Shown: one piece after another, positions 21,662 through 32,209 of the stretch
Layout: each line of letters starts with the position of its first letter
Position numbering within the stretch: position 1 is the stretch's first letter
DNA from: Antedon mediterranea
Taxonomy: Eukaryota; Echinodermata; Crinoidea; Comatulida; Antedonidae
Length of the DNA: 64,000 nt
Reading direction: 5' to 3'
Assembly: GCF_964355755.1 (NCBI RefSeq)
Contig: NC_092670.1
Location: forward strand, 10,105,201 to 10,169,200
Position numbers and translations under genes: made by a program
Notes under the pieces: model-generated
The model's database searches: none
What the model saw: only the letters and a program-made list of their open reading frames with translations
What the model was told of the DNA's origin: nothing

Positions 21662-24600
21662 CTAAACAAACAAAATTTTAAATTAATTTTTAAATATTTG
21701 TTTTTCTTTCTGTTACAAATAAAATAAAAGATATTTGATATAAAAGGGAAAATAAAACACAAATTTATAAATAGTTTTAATTTGTTTTTAATTTTTTGTT
21801 ATTAACTATTCTTATATATCATATATTCTTTATTTTATTTTTGTTTTGTCAGAGTTATTATACTTCAAAAGCAATGCATTTTAATAATGAAGAAAGCCAA
21901 AGTTATATGATAAGTAACAAGGCCAACAGCCATTAAGTCGCGTGCTACAATGCATAGTGATACCGGACAGACAGACCGACAGACAGACCGACAGACAGAC
22001 AGACCGACCGACCGACATAGTGAACTATACTGACCGAAATTACTGAACAACATTAAAAATGTTGAAATGTTTAAAAACATTTATATTTTTTTAATTTACA
22101 CGTGCGTAGCCTGTCACTTTCGACGTGCTCGTATAACGTAATTTCGAGTTGAAAAGTAAGTCAAGAAAACAGAAATCGGGCAAAAAGAATGCGCAATAAC
22201 ATTTAACGCGCAGTGCGCGCGCAAAAATATGCGCACTCATGGCAATTTTGTAAACGCTTAAAATTGCCTGAAATGTACTCTTATTTCATCGAAAATAAAT
22301 TTTGAAAATTTTAAGCGCGCGTACGCATGCGTTACATGCGCTACGCACGTAATTGTATTGCCATATGATGATTTATGCCCTGAAATTTATGAGTACCAAA
22401 TTTTATTTAATTGTGATTCATGGTTGTTAAGATATGATTACAAACGTGATTTCGTTAAATCGTGCGTAGATCGCGTAATTTTTATTGCGCACCGTGAAAA
22501 CATAACCACATCGATTCCTGGCCATAAGGAATATTCTGTGAAAAATTGACTTAGCTAGATTAAACTGATATCAAGATAAGGTCAGAAAGCGATAAAACGC
22601 ATAGTGATACCGGACCGACAGACAGACCAACCGACCGACATAACTATAGAGTCGCTTCCACGCGACTAAAAAGTGAGATTAATAAAGTACTACTCTTCCC
22701 TTATTCGTTGTAGTATTGAGCTGGGATTTGGCATGAATATACAAAGCCATAGAGCCGGATTTTGAATATCATTGGCTCCTTGTTTAGGGACCACTGACTA
22801 ATCCTATTGAATTAGAACAGGTAATGAATGCGTTCAACGTTGCAACATTTAGTAAGGAATTTAATCGTTATTTTTATCCATAGGTTTTTTTTTAAATAAC
22901 AAAAAATATAATATAATGTACCACACAGTTATATATTTTCGACTAGTTAGCCGTTATTGAAGAGATAATAGTGAGTTTTGACAAAAAGTCTTGCCGCGTT
23001 GATCGGTGGGCTAGGCCAGGCCGAGCTAATCGTAGTCGCTAATTTATTGTTGATTTTCTCAAAATGAAGATTTTCTGAGCTATAAATAGTGACTCGTATG
23101 TTTTCATTAATGTGTTATTTTTTTTTTTTACTATTTATACAAATTTATATATTATTTTTATCAATTATTGCAAAATCTTACTTTTCAGCCTTTTGGCTGC
23201 CGTTGTATTATTGATTTCTTTTTTATGAATAAATATACATGAAGTGATTTAATAAACCAATTTTAATAAACAACGCCTCATTTTAAAGCTTATTAAACAT
23301 AGTTTATAAATATAAAACATCTTAAAATGTGTTTACACTACGCCGATTTTGTGATGCCATGCCTCAATTCTGTAGTTACTGGTAGTAATTATATTTTGTT
23401 CACTCTACGAACCTGTTTGTGCAATTTTTTAGAATGCTTGTTTGGATATTAATCATACACATACTGTTGCAGCACTGACTGTCTCATAAATGCCTACTAC
23501 ATTAAAACAAACTAAAATCAGTAAATGTAGTAACTGCAGTAAATGCAGTTTAATAATTTTAACATGATCAATTGATAAGATAAGTTGTTGTACTGTGAGT
23601 GCATTTGCACATTTAAATATAGTTAGATTCGTTTCAGGCCTGTAAGAAGGAATTGCGAAGTGGGAGGGCCATACAAAAAATGTACTTCATAGACAGTTTA
23701 CAGAGTACTTTGCATTCAAGGTGATCACCTTTGGGCTTTACATTATATTTTAGACGCGACATCAATTGATAATCAAAAATTATCGAATGATTATTATTTG
23801 TTGTTTAAACTTTTAAATGTTGTGGTCTAGGCCTAATTATGACATAACTAGTGAAATTATGGGGCTATTTCACAAAGGCGTAGAATTATATTTTCATGAG
23901 GTTCACGTCAATATCATTATTAGAATTGTTTTGTTCTACTTTTCAGATGTTTAGAAGCTTTTCTTTTAATGTTTGTCTAATTTCTTTAAGCTAAATTTGA
24001 TGGAAAGACAGCCTCAAATTATGCTAGAACGCTGCTGTGTCTTGTGACTTTAGCCCTGACTTTAGACCCTGACGCCACCGCTGCTTAGGTACAGTACATG
24101 TCTCAAGTTCTTTCCCAGTAGTCAATTTCCTTATCATTTAGCTGTGTTTAATCAGTCATAATTCTAACATTATTTTTATTATCCTTTAAATGTGATAAAT
24201 GCAAATCAAACCCTATATGTGTCCATAGATTATTTTCACTGCAAAGTACTAAGTGTGTATAAGGCCTTAAAAAAGGTTAATTCTTAGTATACTTAATGTG
24301 TTTTTAAATGTAAATATAGATTGAATATACTAACCTGCAGTTCCATTGTATCCACTGATTTTCAAAGTATAGTTAGAGTCCTCAGTACCAACACGAAAGT
24401 GAGAATATTTTGCGATCTTCATTTCATCCAAGTGGTCAGTCATCTCTATTAGAAGCTCAAAACTGCCATCAAATGTTATACGGTTGATCTGTTCATTACC
24501 AAGCCAGAACTCTGAGTTCACATTTCCAAAACCCTCTTTGTATTCTGCCCAACTACGGTAGAAATCGACCAATCCATCTTCTCTTCTTTGTAATACCTGG

Positions 24601-25371
24601 TAATGACCATAGATAGTACTTAATGAATAAGATAGTATTGTACTTCACTTAATAAGATGTAGAGGTATAAACGGCAGGTTAGTGATCTGGTCGGTTGTAG
24701 GTTCGAGTCCAACCCAAGAATTACTTGTCAAAGTATTCTCAATGTAAAAGTAAAGTACAAATTATGTCATAGTAGGGCAAAACATCTGACCAATTACTTA
24801 ACACCCTGACGCAAGGCTCCACAGTAGTTACAAACAATTTTTAAATTAAAAAATAAGATATGATCATGATGCATGACAAATTTGTAATTATGCATGTGTT
24901 TGTGCACAATGCATGTTTCTAAGATCACTTTGAAATGCAGGACCATCGCGCACAATGCGAGAAGGTTGTTTACGATGGAATAAATGAATAAAGATAAAAC
25001 AATAATGACAAAACGTGAAATGATGAAAATACGAAAAAAGTATCTTATTGTAAGAACTTGACCAATAATAAACAAGATGTATTTAGTTTATTGTAATTTA
25101 AAATTTGATATACTTATTTTGTTTACAGTTAGGTGTTAGCTCGTAGTGTTTAACTGCGAATAGTAAGCTGCAGCCTCTGTATTACATTACTGTACCCTCT
25201 CTAATAATATCTAAATTATTGTTTTTATACTTACCGTCCAACTGCCATCATCCTTCATGTCACAGTAGACAGTAATCTCTCGTCCTCCATCTCCTGGCTG
25301 TATCACATATTGACCACTCACAGCAGAAGGATCATTTCGTAAAATGTCACCACAGTCCCTCATACAACACT
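21396..25371 (-). CDS. Fibrinogen-related-domain lectin, copy 2, exons 2-4 (no exon 1 found)
   Basis: Minus-strand exons are 25235-25371, 24335-24596 and 21396-21661, all in compatible phase and without stops, giving about 220 FReD residues. Exon 2 has CCMRDC, ILRNDPSAVSGQY and VYCDM. Exon 3 has EYKEGFGNVNSEFWLGNEQ. Exon 4 has the canonical calcium loop DRDNDKRSG and WWYNNCHHSNLNGLYL. Exon 4 is six codons longer than in copy 1, with extra residues in the loop (SGSGIGT). No signal-peptide exon like that of copies 1 and 3 was found upstream, and a foldback element begins 20 bases beyond exon 2. Either the leader exon is further away or the copy has lost its start. Confidence 0.72.
21880..22680. 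repeat. Dispersed repeat with GACAGACCGAC minisatellites (in FReD intron 3)
   Basis: GACAGACAGACCGAC arrays occur at about 21964-22020 and 22608-22645, each preceded by CATAGTGATACCGGAC. The GCGTAGCCTGTCACTTTCGA word and the alternating GCGCGC-type text recur near 36610-36860, 47200 and 51830. No coding capacity is recognised. Confidence 0.5.
22681..24334. other. Remainder of FReD copy 2 intron 3
   Basis: AT-rich intron with no exon recognised. Its last 330 bases (about 24000-24330) are shared with 45300-45630 and 59430-59680, confirming common descent of the FReD copies. Confidence 0.5.
24335..24596 (-). CDS. FReD copy 2, exon 3
   Basis: 262 nt, with the same boundaries as the other copies (ATTACCAG acceptor, GTTAGT donor). 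VLQRREDGLVDFYRSW replaces the VIQRR start. Confidence 0.86.
24672..24715 (+). other. tRNA-like A-box/B-box pair (SINE relic?)
   Basis: A B-box-like GGTTCGAGTCC lies at 24700-24710, with an A-box-like GGCAGGTTAGTGATCTGG upstream. The spacing is too short for a normal tRNA and no acceptor stem forms, so this is at best a degenerate SINE head. Confidence 0.25.
25235..25371 (-). CDS. FReD copy 2, exon 2
   Basis: 137 nt, donor GTAAGT at 25229-25234, acceptor TGTTAG at about 25372. It has CCMRDC where copies 1 and 3 have CFMR(D/E)C, adding one cysteine. Confidence 0.85.
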
Positions 25372-25391
25372 CTAACATTACAATTTGTAAA

Positions 25392-26264
25392 GATTTCGAT
25401 CCAAGTCGGCCCTAAACCGTCTCGGCCAAAGTCAAGTCGGCCCCAAGTCAAGTTGGCCCCAAGTCAACTCGCCCCAGGTCAACTCGGCCTCAAGTCAACT
25501 CGGCCTCAAGTCAACTCGGCCTCACATCAACTCGGCCAAAAAATAATCGGTCAACTCGGCCCCGTTAAAGTATGGAACGCAAAAAGTGCAAAGGAAGGGG
25601 ATTGATATTTCTTCACATTTTCGTGCGTCAAAATTCAATAAACATGTCCGATATGCGAGGACATTTATTAGGTGTAATAAGATTGCTTGGTTGAATCATT
25701 GAGGTATAAAATAATGGTAACTCCATGGTTGAATCACGCGTAGATATTTTCAGTGTATGCATTTGATTAGGCGACAACATCTGAAACCAATTCGTAGCCT
25801 CCCTCTGCGCCTTTGGCAGCTATTTCAATATCTAAAACTGCTACGTGTTTTCGCTGACCGGGGGATTCACCTTTTTTAAAAATGCAAATCATGAAAAAAA
25901 AACGATATGTACGATCATTTTTTCTATGGCCAAATGGTGGAACGTAGACCTACGTCTTCGATTTACTAAAATGCGGTACCTGCTCGTGTTTTTGTAACAC
26001 GCGGGTACTTCTATTCATATCGGCAATGAGATCATTTTTTTATATGAGTATTTTTTTTATTTCTTCATTTTTTTTAAAGCGTGGATAGTAATTAATAATC
26101 ATAATAATATTAAGCACTTTTTGCGTTCCATACTTTATTGTGACCGAGTTGACCGATTAGTTTTTGGCCGAGTTGACGTGAGGCCGAGTTGCCTTGAGGC
26201 CGACTTGACGTGGGGCCGACTTGACTTAGGCCGAGACAGTTTGGGGCCGATTTGACCTGCACCC
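25392..26264. mobile_element. Foldback element A (TCAAGTCGGCC word arrays)
   Basis: Both ends are arrays of a 16-18 bp word (variants of AAGTCAACTCGGCC) in opposite orientation. An 8-bp duplication TTTGTAAA flanks the element at 25384-25391 and 26265-26272. Inside the arrays is a second inverted pair, TATGGAACGCAAAAAGTGCA at 25571-25590 and its inverse at about 26114-26133. The centre has no ORF. It resembles a non-autonomous foldback DNA transposon; the 8-bp duplication would suit hAT, but the superfamily is not proven. Confidence 0.75.
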
Positions 26265-26272
26265 TTTGTAAA

Positions 26273-26790
26273 TGATAAAAAAAATATCATAAAGTATGAA
26301 AACATTCGGTTAATAGAAGACCTGCTTTATTATATAGATTGTAACGATAAAAAAAAAAGTATGAAAACAATAGAAAGTTACAACATTGCATCCCACAACC
26401 TTACTATTTTGATTTTAAAATGTGGGAGGTCTAAAATTGGGTGAAGCTTTGAAAAATTGGCTTTTATTTTATTATTATTATTTATTAAAATAAAATACAA
26501 GATTGTGACATTCTCTTTTGAGATATTGTCCGTCATTCCTGAACTCTCCTACACCTGGCATCACTGTACACAAACAAAGTGTGAAGACGCGATCATGGTA
26601 AAACAGCCTTTTAAACGTATTGTAATTCCTCCTTTTTCGTTGTATTTTACTTTGAAATCATCTTTTATACATGTGTTGAATATGAAGACTTGCTTTGCGA
26701 AGAAACTCTAATCTCTGTTTAAATGTGCATTACCCACGGGCATCAAAGCACAAATAGAGCCAACGTTAGGCTACAGAATTTGCATATACA
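26273..26790. other. Intergenic DNA after foldback element A
   Basis: No exon for FReD copy 2 was recognised. The plus open frame 26457-26711 shows no domain. Confidence 0.35.
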
Positions 26791-27492
26791 GCTACAGCAA
26801 TGGCCGGGTCTAGCATTTTTTAGATTCTCACGCAGCAGAAAAACAACGAACAGGAATACATTAAGAAGTTTGTGAGTAACCTGCTTGACATATACCAGTA
26901 TGACAAAACAGAAATACTGGTGTTTATTTTTCTAGTCCAAGTAGTGGCAGAATTCCAGACCACCTGATTCGACTACGAGAGACGTAGTACAATGAGATCT
27001 TGTGCTATGTTTTCCTGAATATGAAGGAAGGAGCTTTACATAAGAAGGAAGTTAGCCCTTCTCGCAGAGGACATACCATCGGTTGTTCAATTATCAACAA
27101 GATTCCCGACTCCCGACTTAATAACGTTTTTAAACCCAGCGCATGTATGTTGAACGACTCGGCTGCAAACTGATGTACAATTGGCAAACAACAATACCGA
27201 GGACTTAATCGAGGGTTTGCGCTGTGTTAAAGAACCAAGTTTAACTCTTAACCAGAGCGATCTTAGAATAAAGACCAATGAGTGTCTACCTTCATTAGTT
27301 GCTATCGACAACATTCAATCCATTTTTCAAGCTGATACGTCTAATAACTTCATCAGCCCAAAAAGTCCATCAGTCATTATGGATTTAACAACTGAAACTT
27401 CCATTATGTCTACACCCGCAGAACTTTCTCCTAAATTGTTGTCTGGTGAGTTTGGCAACCAGGCAACAGACGATTTGATATCCCAAGCAATA

Positions 27493-29417
27493 CCTGTGGT
27501 CGTATTCACCAATCTCACTTAGGCTAAGGGAAATACTTACCCTTAAAATTTTAGAATTCCCTTAACAAAGGAAAACACTTAAGGGGTATTCACAAATGAG
27601 TTAAGGGAATCACTTACCTAAGGAAAACACTTAATTTAAGGGTAAAACTTAAGGGTAAAAATAATCATAAATATTCATGAGTTGTCCCATTGTCCAATCA
27701 CAGAGGATTTAATTGGACTCGCAATAGGTCTAGCCTAGATGCTACTAACAAACCAACATTCTGTGCAGGCTTAAACCTGTCTGTATTGAGGAATATGCAT
27801 CCTAGGCTGGTTACTTGGAAGACCAACAGGGGGCCTAGCATCTCTACCTAGCCTAATAGACTGGGGGATGATTTATATTACAACGAAATGAGAAGCCATC
27901 TTCCACGAAAATAATGGCAGTCAAAATAAAAACAAATAAATGAATATAGGCCTAGACTAATTTGTATGGTAAGGATCAGCAAAAAAGGTCTAGATGCTAC
28001 TCAAATCAAACCAAACATGAATCCCTAGGGTGTCACGAAACCTAAGACCACGAAAGCTAAGACCCAAGACCTAAGATTACAAATATTTATCTTTCGCACC
28101 TGCCTTGTATTTTAACTCCCAACATTTATTCTGAATACACACCTTAGAATTGGCACTTTCATGAAAGAGAATCACATAAAAAGTAACAAATACATTTTTA
28201 AATTGATGATTTTACAGACGTTTTTCTCGCACACAAAATGTTGACTAGCCTACAGTACAGTAGGCCTACCCCATGTTCAATGTTTTTGTTTATATGGAAC
28301 GTCAAAAGAGCAAAAATTATATAGAGGGCTGAAAACTCTGTGGAGTCCATCTACAGTGTGGATGGAACAATGTAAAATTAAAATTGTAATGATAATAGTA
28401 TAATCATGCAAGTACGAGGAAATAAATACTGGCAAATAAATTTTAATTAAAAAATCATGATAAGTTTTTCTGTTTTTATACTTGTACTATTATTGTTGCT
28501 CTTTTGGCGCTCCATAGAAACAAAAACATTGAGCATGGGGAGCTCGACGAGTTACATTACAGTATACAAAGAAACACATCTGTAAAATCATAAATTTAAA
28601 GGATTTATTTATTTGTTATTATGTGTTTCTCCTTTTGAAAGTACTTATAAGTCCTAATTTTAAAGTGTGGTGTTCAGGATAAAGTTAGTCAACAAATTTG
28701 GAGTTAAAATACAAGAAAGGCAGGTGCGTAAGAAAAACATCCTCTGAACCAACACAATGGAGTAAATATATACAAACAAACAACCCATCAAGTTTGTTTG
28801 TTGTAAAGAAAAAATATACATTTACTCAACGGGCGAAAATAATGTGAGTTTATCTATGTTTTGCGGTGGTATTAAATTATATTTATGGTAATAAATGAAA
28901 CCTACTGTGTTTAAAATTATGTATGGATAAACAAGTATTGTTTTTAAGCTGTAGTATATCTTAGAATTGGTAATCTTAGGTCTTGGGTCTTAGCTTTCGT
29001 GATCTTAGGTCTTAGGGGGTCTTAGCTTTCGTGGTCTTAGGTTTCGTGACACCCTGAATCCCTAGGCTAGGCTGGTTACTGGGCACACCAACAGGGGGCC
29101 TAGCATCTCTACCTATGACTGGGGCTGTCTACAAGTAGGCATAGTACTCGCACATACAGAATCGTCAGCACAACCAAGGTACTGAATAGTTAAGGGAACT
29201 TTTAAGGGACCTCTGAGGTCCCTTAAAAGTTAAGGGGCCTCTGAGGTCCCTTAAAAGTTAAGGAGAAAATAGACCAAGTTAAGGGTTTCCCTTAACTTTA
29301 AACCCTTTGTGAATACCACTTAAGTGAAACCCTTAATATTTTCTTGATTTAAGGGAAATTCTTAGGATTTAAGGGAAATATCTCACTTAATGTGATTTTG
29401 GTGAATACGGCCACAGG
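27493..29417. mobile_element. Foldback element E (CTTAAGGG word arrays)
   Basis: The left end reads CCTGTGGTCGTATTCACCAA, and the inverse of the right end is CCTGTGGCCGTATTCACCAA. Both are followed by arrays of words such as CTTAAGGG and GGGAAATACTTA. A second inner GTATTCACAAA box repeats on each side. No clear target duplication is seen. Element B is inserted inside. Confidence 0.65.
28028..29054. mobile_element. Foldback element B (CCTAAGACC word arrays)
   Basis: The ends are GGGTGTCACGAAACC and its inverse, followed by variants of CTAAGACC and ACGAAAG in opposite orientations. The 10-bp TGAATCCCTA is duplicated at 28018-28027 and 29055-29064; it reads as 8 bp, GAATCCCT, if one more terminal base belongs to the element. 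A paralogous unfilled site, in a similar sequence context, lies near 27795. An inner inverted pair at about 28293-28317 and 28497-28515 contains TATGGAACGTCAAAAGAGCA, like the inner box of element A. Confidence 0.75.
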
Positions 29418-29734
29418 CTCTGAACTTCCCAAATTTTCAACTCCAAATAAACCAAAGGAGGAAGTTAAAACACCACGCTTCCATCGCTTTTTCATACGTT
29501 TAGTGGAGGACTTCATCAATCTACTTCGAATGCAGCGTTAAGAAAACATATACATGACATCGGTATCCGCAGCGTCACTGATATAATTTCGCTGAAAAAT
29601 CGCAATCATCCTTGCCTCATTCTGTGTTGTGTTGGACAATGAATCTGATACTCTGATCATCTCATCACCTGAATCGTGGCCAGACAGAGTTCGCGTGAGG
29701 AACTTTACACCTAGAAAGCCGAGGAATAACTTAC

Positions 29735-29915
29735 ATTGCTTCAAACATCATCCTACCTGATGAGGTTGTGAAAAAGTTAAACACAATATTTAAAAAATTT
29801 ATTTGGAATTAGATCGGAGCGAATATGAATTAGGTGGATTAAAAGTGTTCCACCTTGGCAACTATTTAGAATCTATTAGTTTATCGTGGATAATAAAATT
29901 GAGTTGTGTCTGTTG
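29735..29915 (+). pseudogene. LINE fragment, C-terminal region of an L1/Tx1-like RT
   Basis: The frame reads YIASNIILPDEVVKKLN, FKKFIWN, then YELGGLKVFHLGNYLES and SLSWIIKL, interrupted by one stop. This is the conserved region after the RT palm in L1/Tx1-type ORF2 proteins. It faces the opposite way to the RT fragment that follows. Confidence 0.55.
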
Positions 29916-29999
29916 TGTCATCTGCAAAACAAGTAATTTTTAGCTCGTTCCTGTCGTGTAAATTTTGAGGTACTTTAATACACTTAATTTAGTCAGACT

Positions 30000-30960
30000 G
30001 TGTAATTTTGCAAGCAAGTGGTTCTACACCTAGTACAAAAAGAAAGCAGAGATTGGACAGCCTTGTCTTACTCCTCTTTCGACATTAAAGAATTTAAACA
30101 CATGTCCGTTATTGATTAAAATGAAGGATTTTTCCAAAGTTTAGTCTTTTGAGAACATCTATTAATATCGCCTATTAATCGAGTCAAATGCCTTTTTAAA
30201 ATCAACGCATAGCATTCTCGAGTTTCTTGAGATATCTTCAATTAGTCTTATATTTTAGTGTATATTTCTTCCTTTAACAAAACCGCTTTGATCATAACTA
30301 ATAATAGAATAACTTCTCGTTGCTAAGCATTTGGTTAGAATTTTATAGTCTATCTTTAAATGACTGCTAATAGGACGCCAATTATCTCGTGAGTGGCGGG
30401 GTAAATCTTTCTCTTTGTGTATAGCATTTAAGAGATTGAGATTTTGTTAATTCACCAAATTTTTATGATCATTAAATGCATTCACTACATGTTATCCTAC
30501 TTTAACCCAGAATCTTTTATAAATTCAGGTGAGAGCCCATCATACCCAGGGCTTTTATTATTTTCAATCATTTTTAGTGCATTTAAACATTCCTCATAGC
30601 TATACCTATATCTAGTTTCGGAAAAGTAATTCCATCTAGAAATGATTCTATATTTTCTGTAAGAGTGTCGTTTTCAGATCTATATAGTTCAGAAAAGAAA
30701 CTGACCTGCATGTTTAAAATGTCAGAGTTGTTTGTGATTTCTCTGTTGAATTTGTTTGAGTTTTTTTATACCTTTTATTTTTTCTAGATTAAAAATATTT
30801 TGATGACCTTTCACCTTCTTCGCACCACTTTTCACGAGATCTTATTTGAATGCCTCTAACTACGTGCTCGTAAAGCGTTTCATATTCCAATTTTACCTTG
30901 TTATATTGACGTCAAAGGGACAATAAGTTTTGTATTTTTATTTTAACCGATTTTTGTTTG
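30000..30960 (-). pseudogene. L1/Tx1-like LINE reverse transcriptase remnant
   Basis: On the minus strand, with several frame breaks, the RT motifs occur in order: ENNKSPGYDGL near 30560, DNWRPIS and IDYKILTKCLATR near 30320-30410, DFKKAFDSI near 30190, and GVRQGCPISAFF near 30050. These match the L1/Tx1 style (GVRQGCP rather than GVPQGS). No endonuclease was recognised. Decayed and non-functional. Confidence 0.7.
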
Positions 30961-31597
30961 ATTTACGCGAATCCGTGAATTTTTATACCAAATTCAATTT
31001 TAATTTCAATTTTTTTTAAGAGAGAGAAGAGAGAGAGTGAATGTGATAAGGTTACACTTCAGAGTCAATGGTTTTGGCTAACTCAATTTTTGCTTATATG
31101 TATAATAATGTTTTTTTTCTTTTATATAACTTTAATTTTGCATGCCACTATTATAACCATTTTTATATTTTAAATAGATTTAAAAAAAAAAAGGGAAACA
31201 GAAGGATGTAATGTAATGACATACATTTATAATTGAGAAATCAACCTTTGTATCAGAATTCAAATAAGTTCACAAACTTGGCCCAGAAAGTCCAGAGGAG
31301 AGTTTGTCCAGATGTTTTAAAAGTCCATTTAGCTCATAATTAAATCCCAAAAGTAAACAGTTTATTTGACCTCTCTAACTGTTCCCATTGTAAAACAATT
31401 AGATATTGACAGTTTTAAGCAAAGATTCGACAGGGCCAATTCATCATTGTAACCCCCCAGATAAGATCAATCACTCCCACCTAAACACCCCTGGATCAAC
31501 TTAGGACCAATCATTAGCTCCATAAATGATGTAATTGACATACTGTATGCAAATGAACCGAAGCCAATATACCCCCAAGAGCCCAGACACACCTTTA
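30961..31597. other. Intergenic DNA with a GA-rich microsatellite
   Basis: AAGAGAGAGAAGAGAGAGAG lies at about 31018-31038. No gene is seen. Confidence 0.4.
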
Positions 31598-32209
31598 GGC
31601 TATGGGGCATGCCCTTCTATCGTTTCATTTCGTGATCCCCTATCGGAGGGGAGAATAAAATTGCTATGACAATTATAACAAAAATATAGATAACCTTAAA
31701 CTGGCCGGTCCCGCTTGTAAATTTTACGCGTCAACGAAATATGTTTGTTTTTATATGTATTTTATTGCGATGTAGAAGATTTGTGTAGGTCAGTACAGGT
31801 CGCACAATTGACCAATCAAAAAATTTGTCTTTTAACTCATGGAGCTGTGCAACAGTAACTGTCCAATCAGATTCCCTTACACAGCGGGATAGGCTACTAG
31901 ACGATCGTAAACAAACATGTGTTGTTCTTCTGGAGCGCGGAGCAGGAAGATGTCATCTTCTGATGATCAAAAACGTTGTTATTGACACAATACATCTAAT
32001 TCTCGGACAATATTAACATTCACAGAAACCAAATGGAAAACTTTTTTAATGTGTACAAAAAGTTGGTGCAATCTAAGCGGCAATCAAAAGGAGTTTTGTA
32101 GCCGCAAATCCTTTTGAAAATATTTAGAGGAGCTTACCAATACTTGTTACCAATTCCTGGCGACGCTGGATGTCATAAAATGATGCTATCAATATTTCAC
32201 TGATTGTAG

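Larger units (their letters stand above)
26794..29530 (+). pseudogene. Unrecognised protein-coding remnant split by foldback element E
   Basis: Coding-like text begins at ATG 26801 (MAGSSIF, then NNEQEYIKKFVSNLLDIYQY after a stop) and continues in shifted frames (KEVSPSRRGHTIGCSIINKI near 27040-27110). It becomes a 113-residue frame at 27181-27522 rich in Ser/Thr/Pro (ELSPKLLSGEF). That frame runs into element E at about 27493. Beyond E, from about 29414, coding-like text resumes (ELPKFSTPNKPKEEVKTPRF, then RFFIRLVEDFINLL) and stops at about 29540. The absence of introns and the decayed frames suggest a processed or transposon-derived pseudogene. The family is not recognised. Confidence 0.45.

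Noticed and set aside
21949-22030. CRISPR-like array of GACAGACCGAC repeats
   Set aside because: It is a simple minisatellite with no spacers, in eukaryotic DNA.
24660-24720. tRNA gene
   Set aside because: The B box is good, but box spacing is too short and no acceptor or anticodon stem forms.
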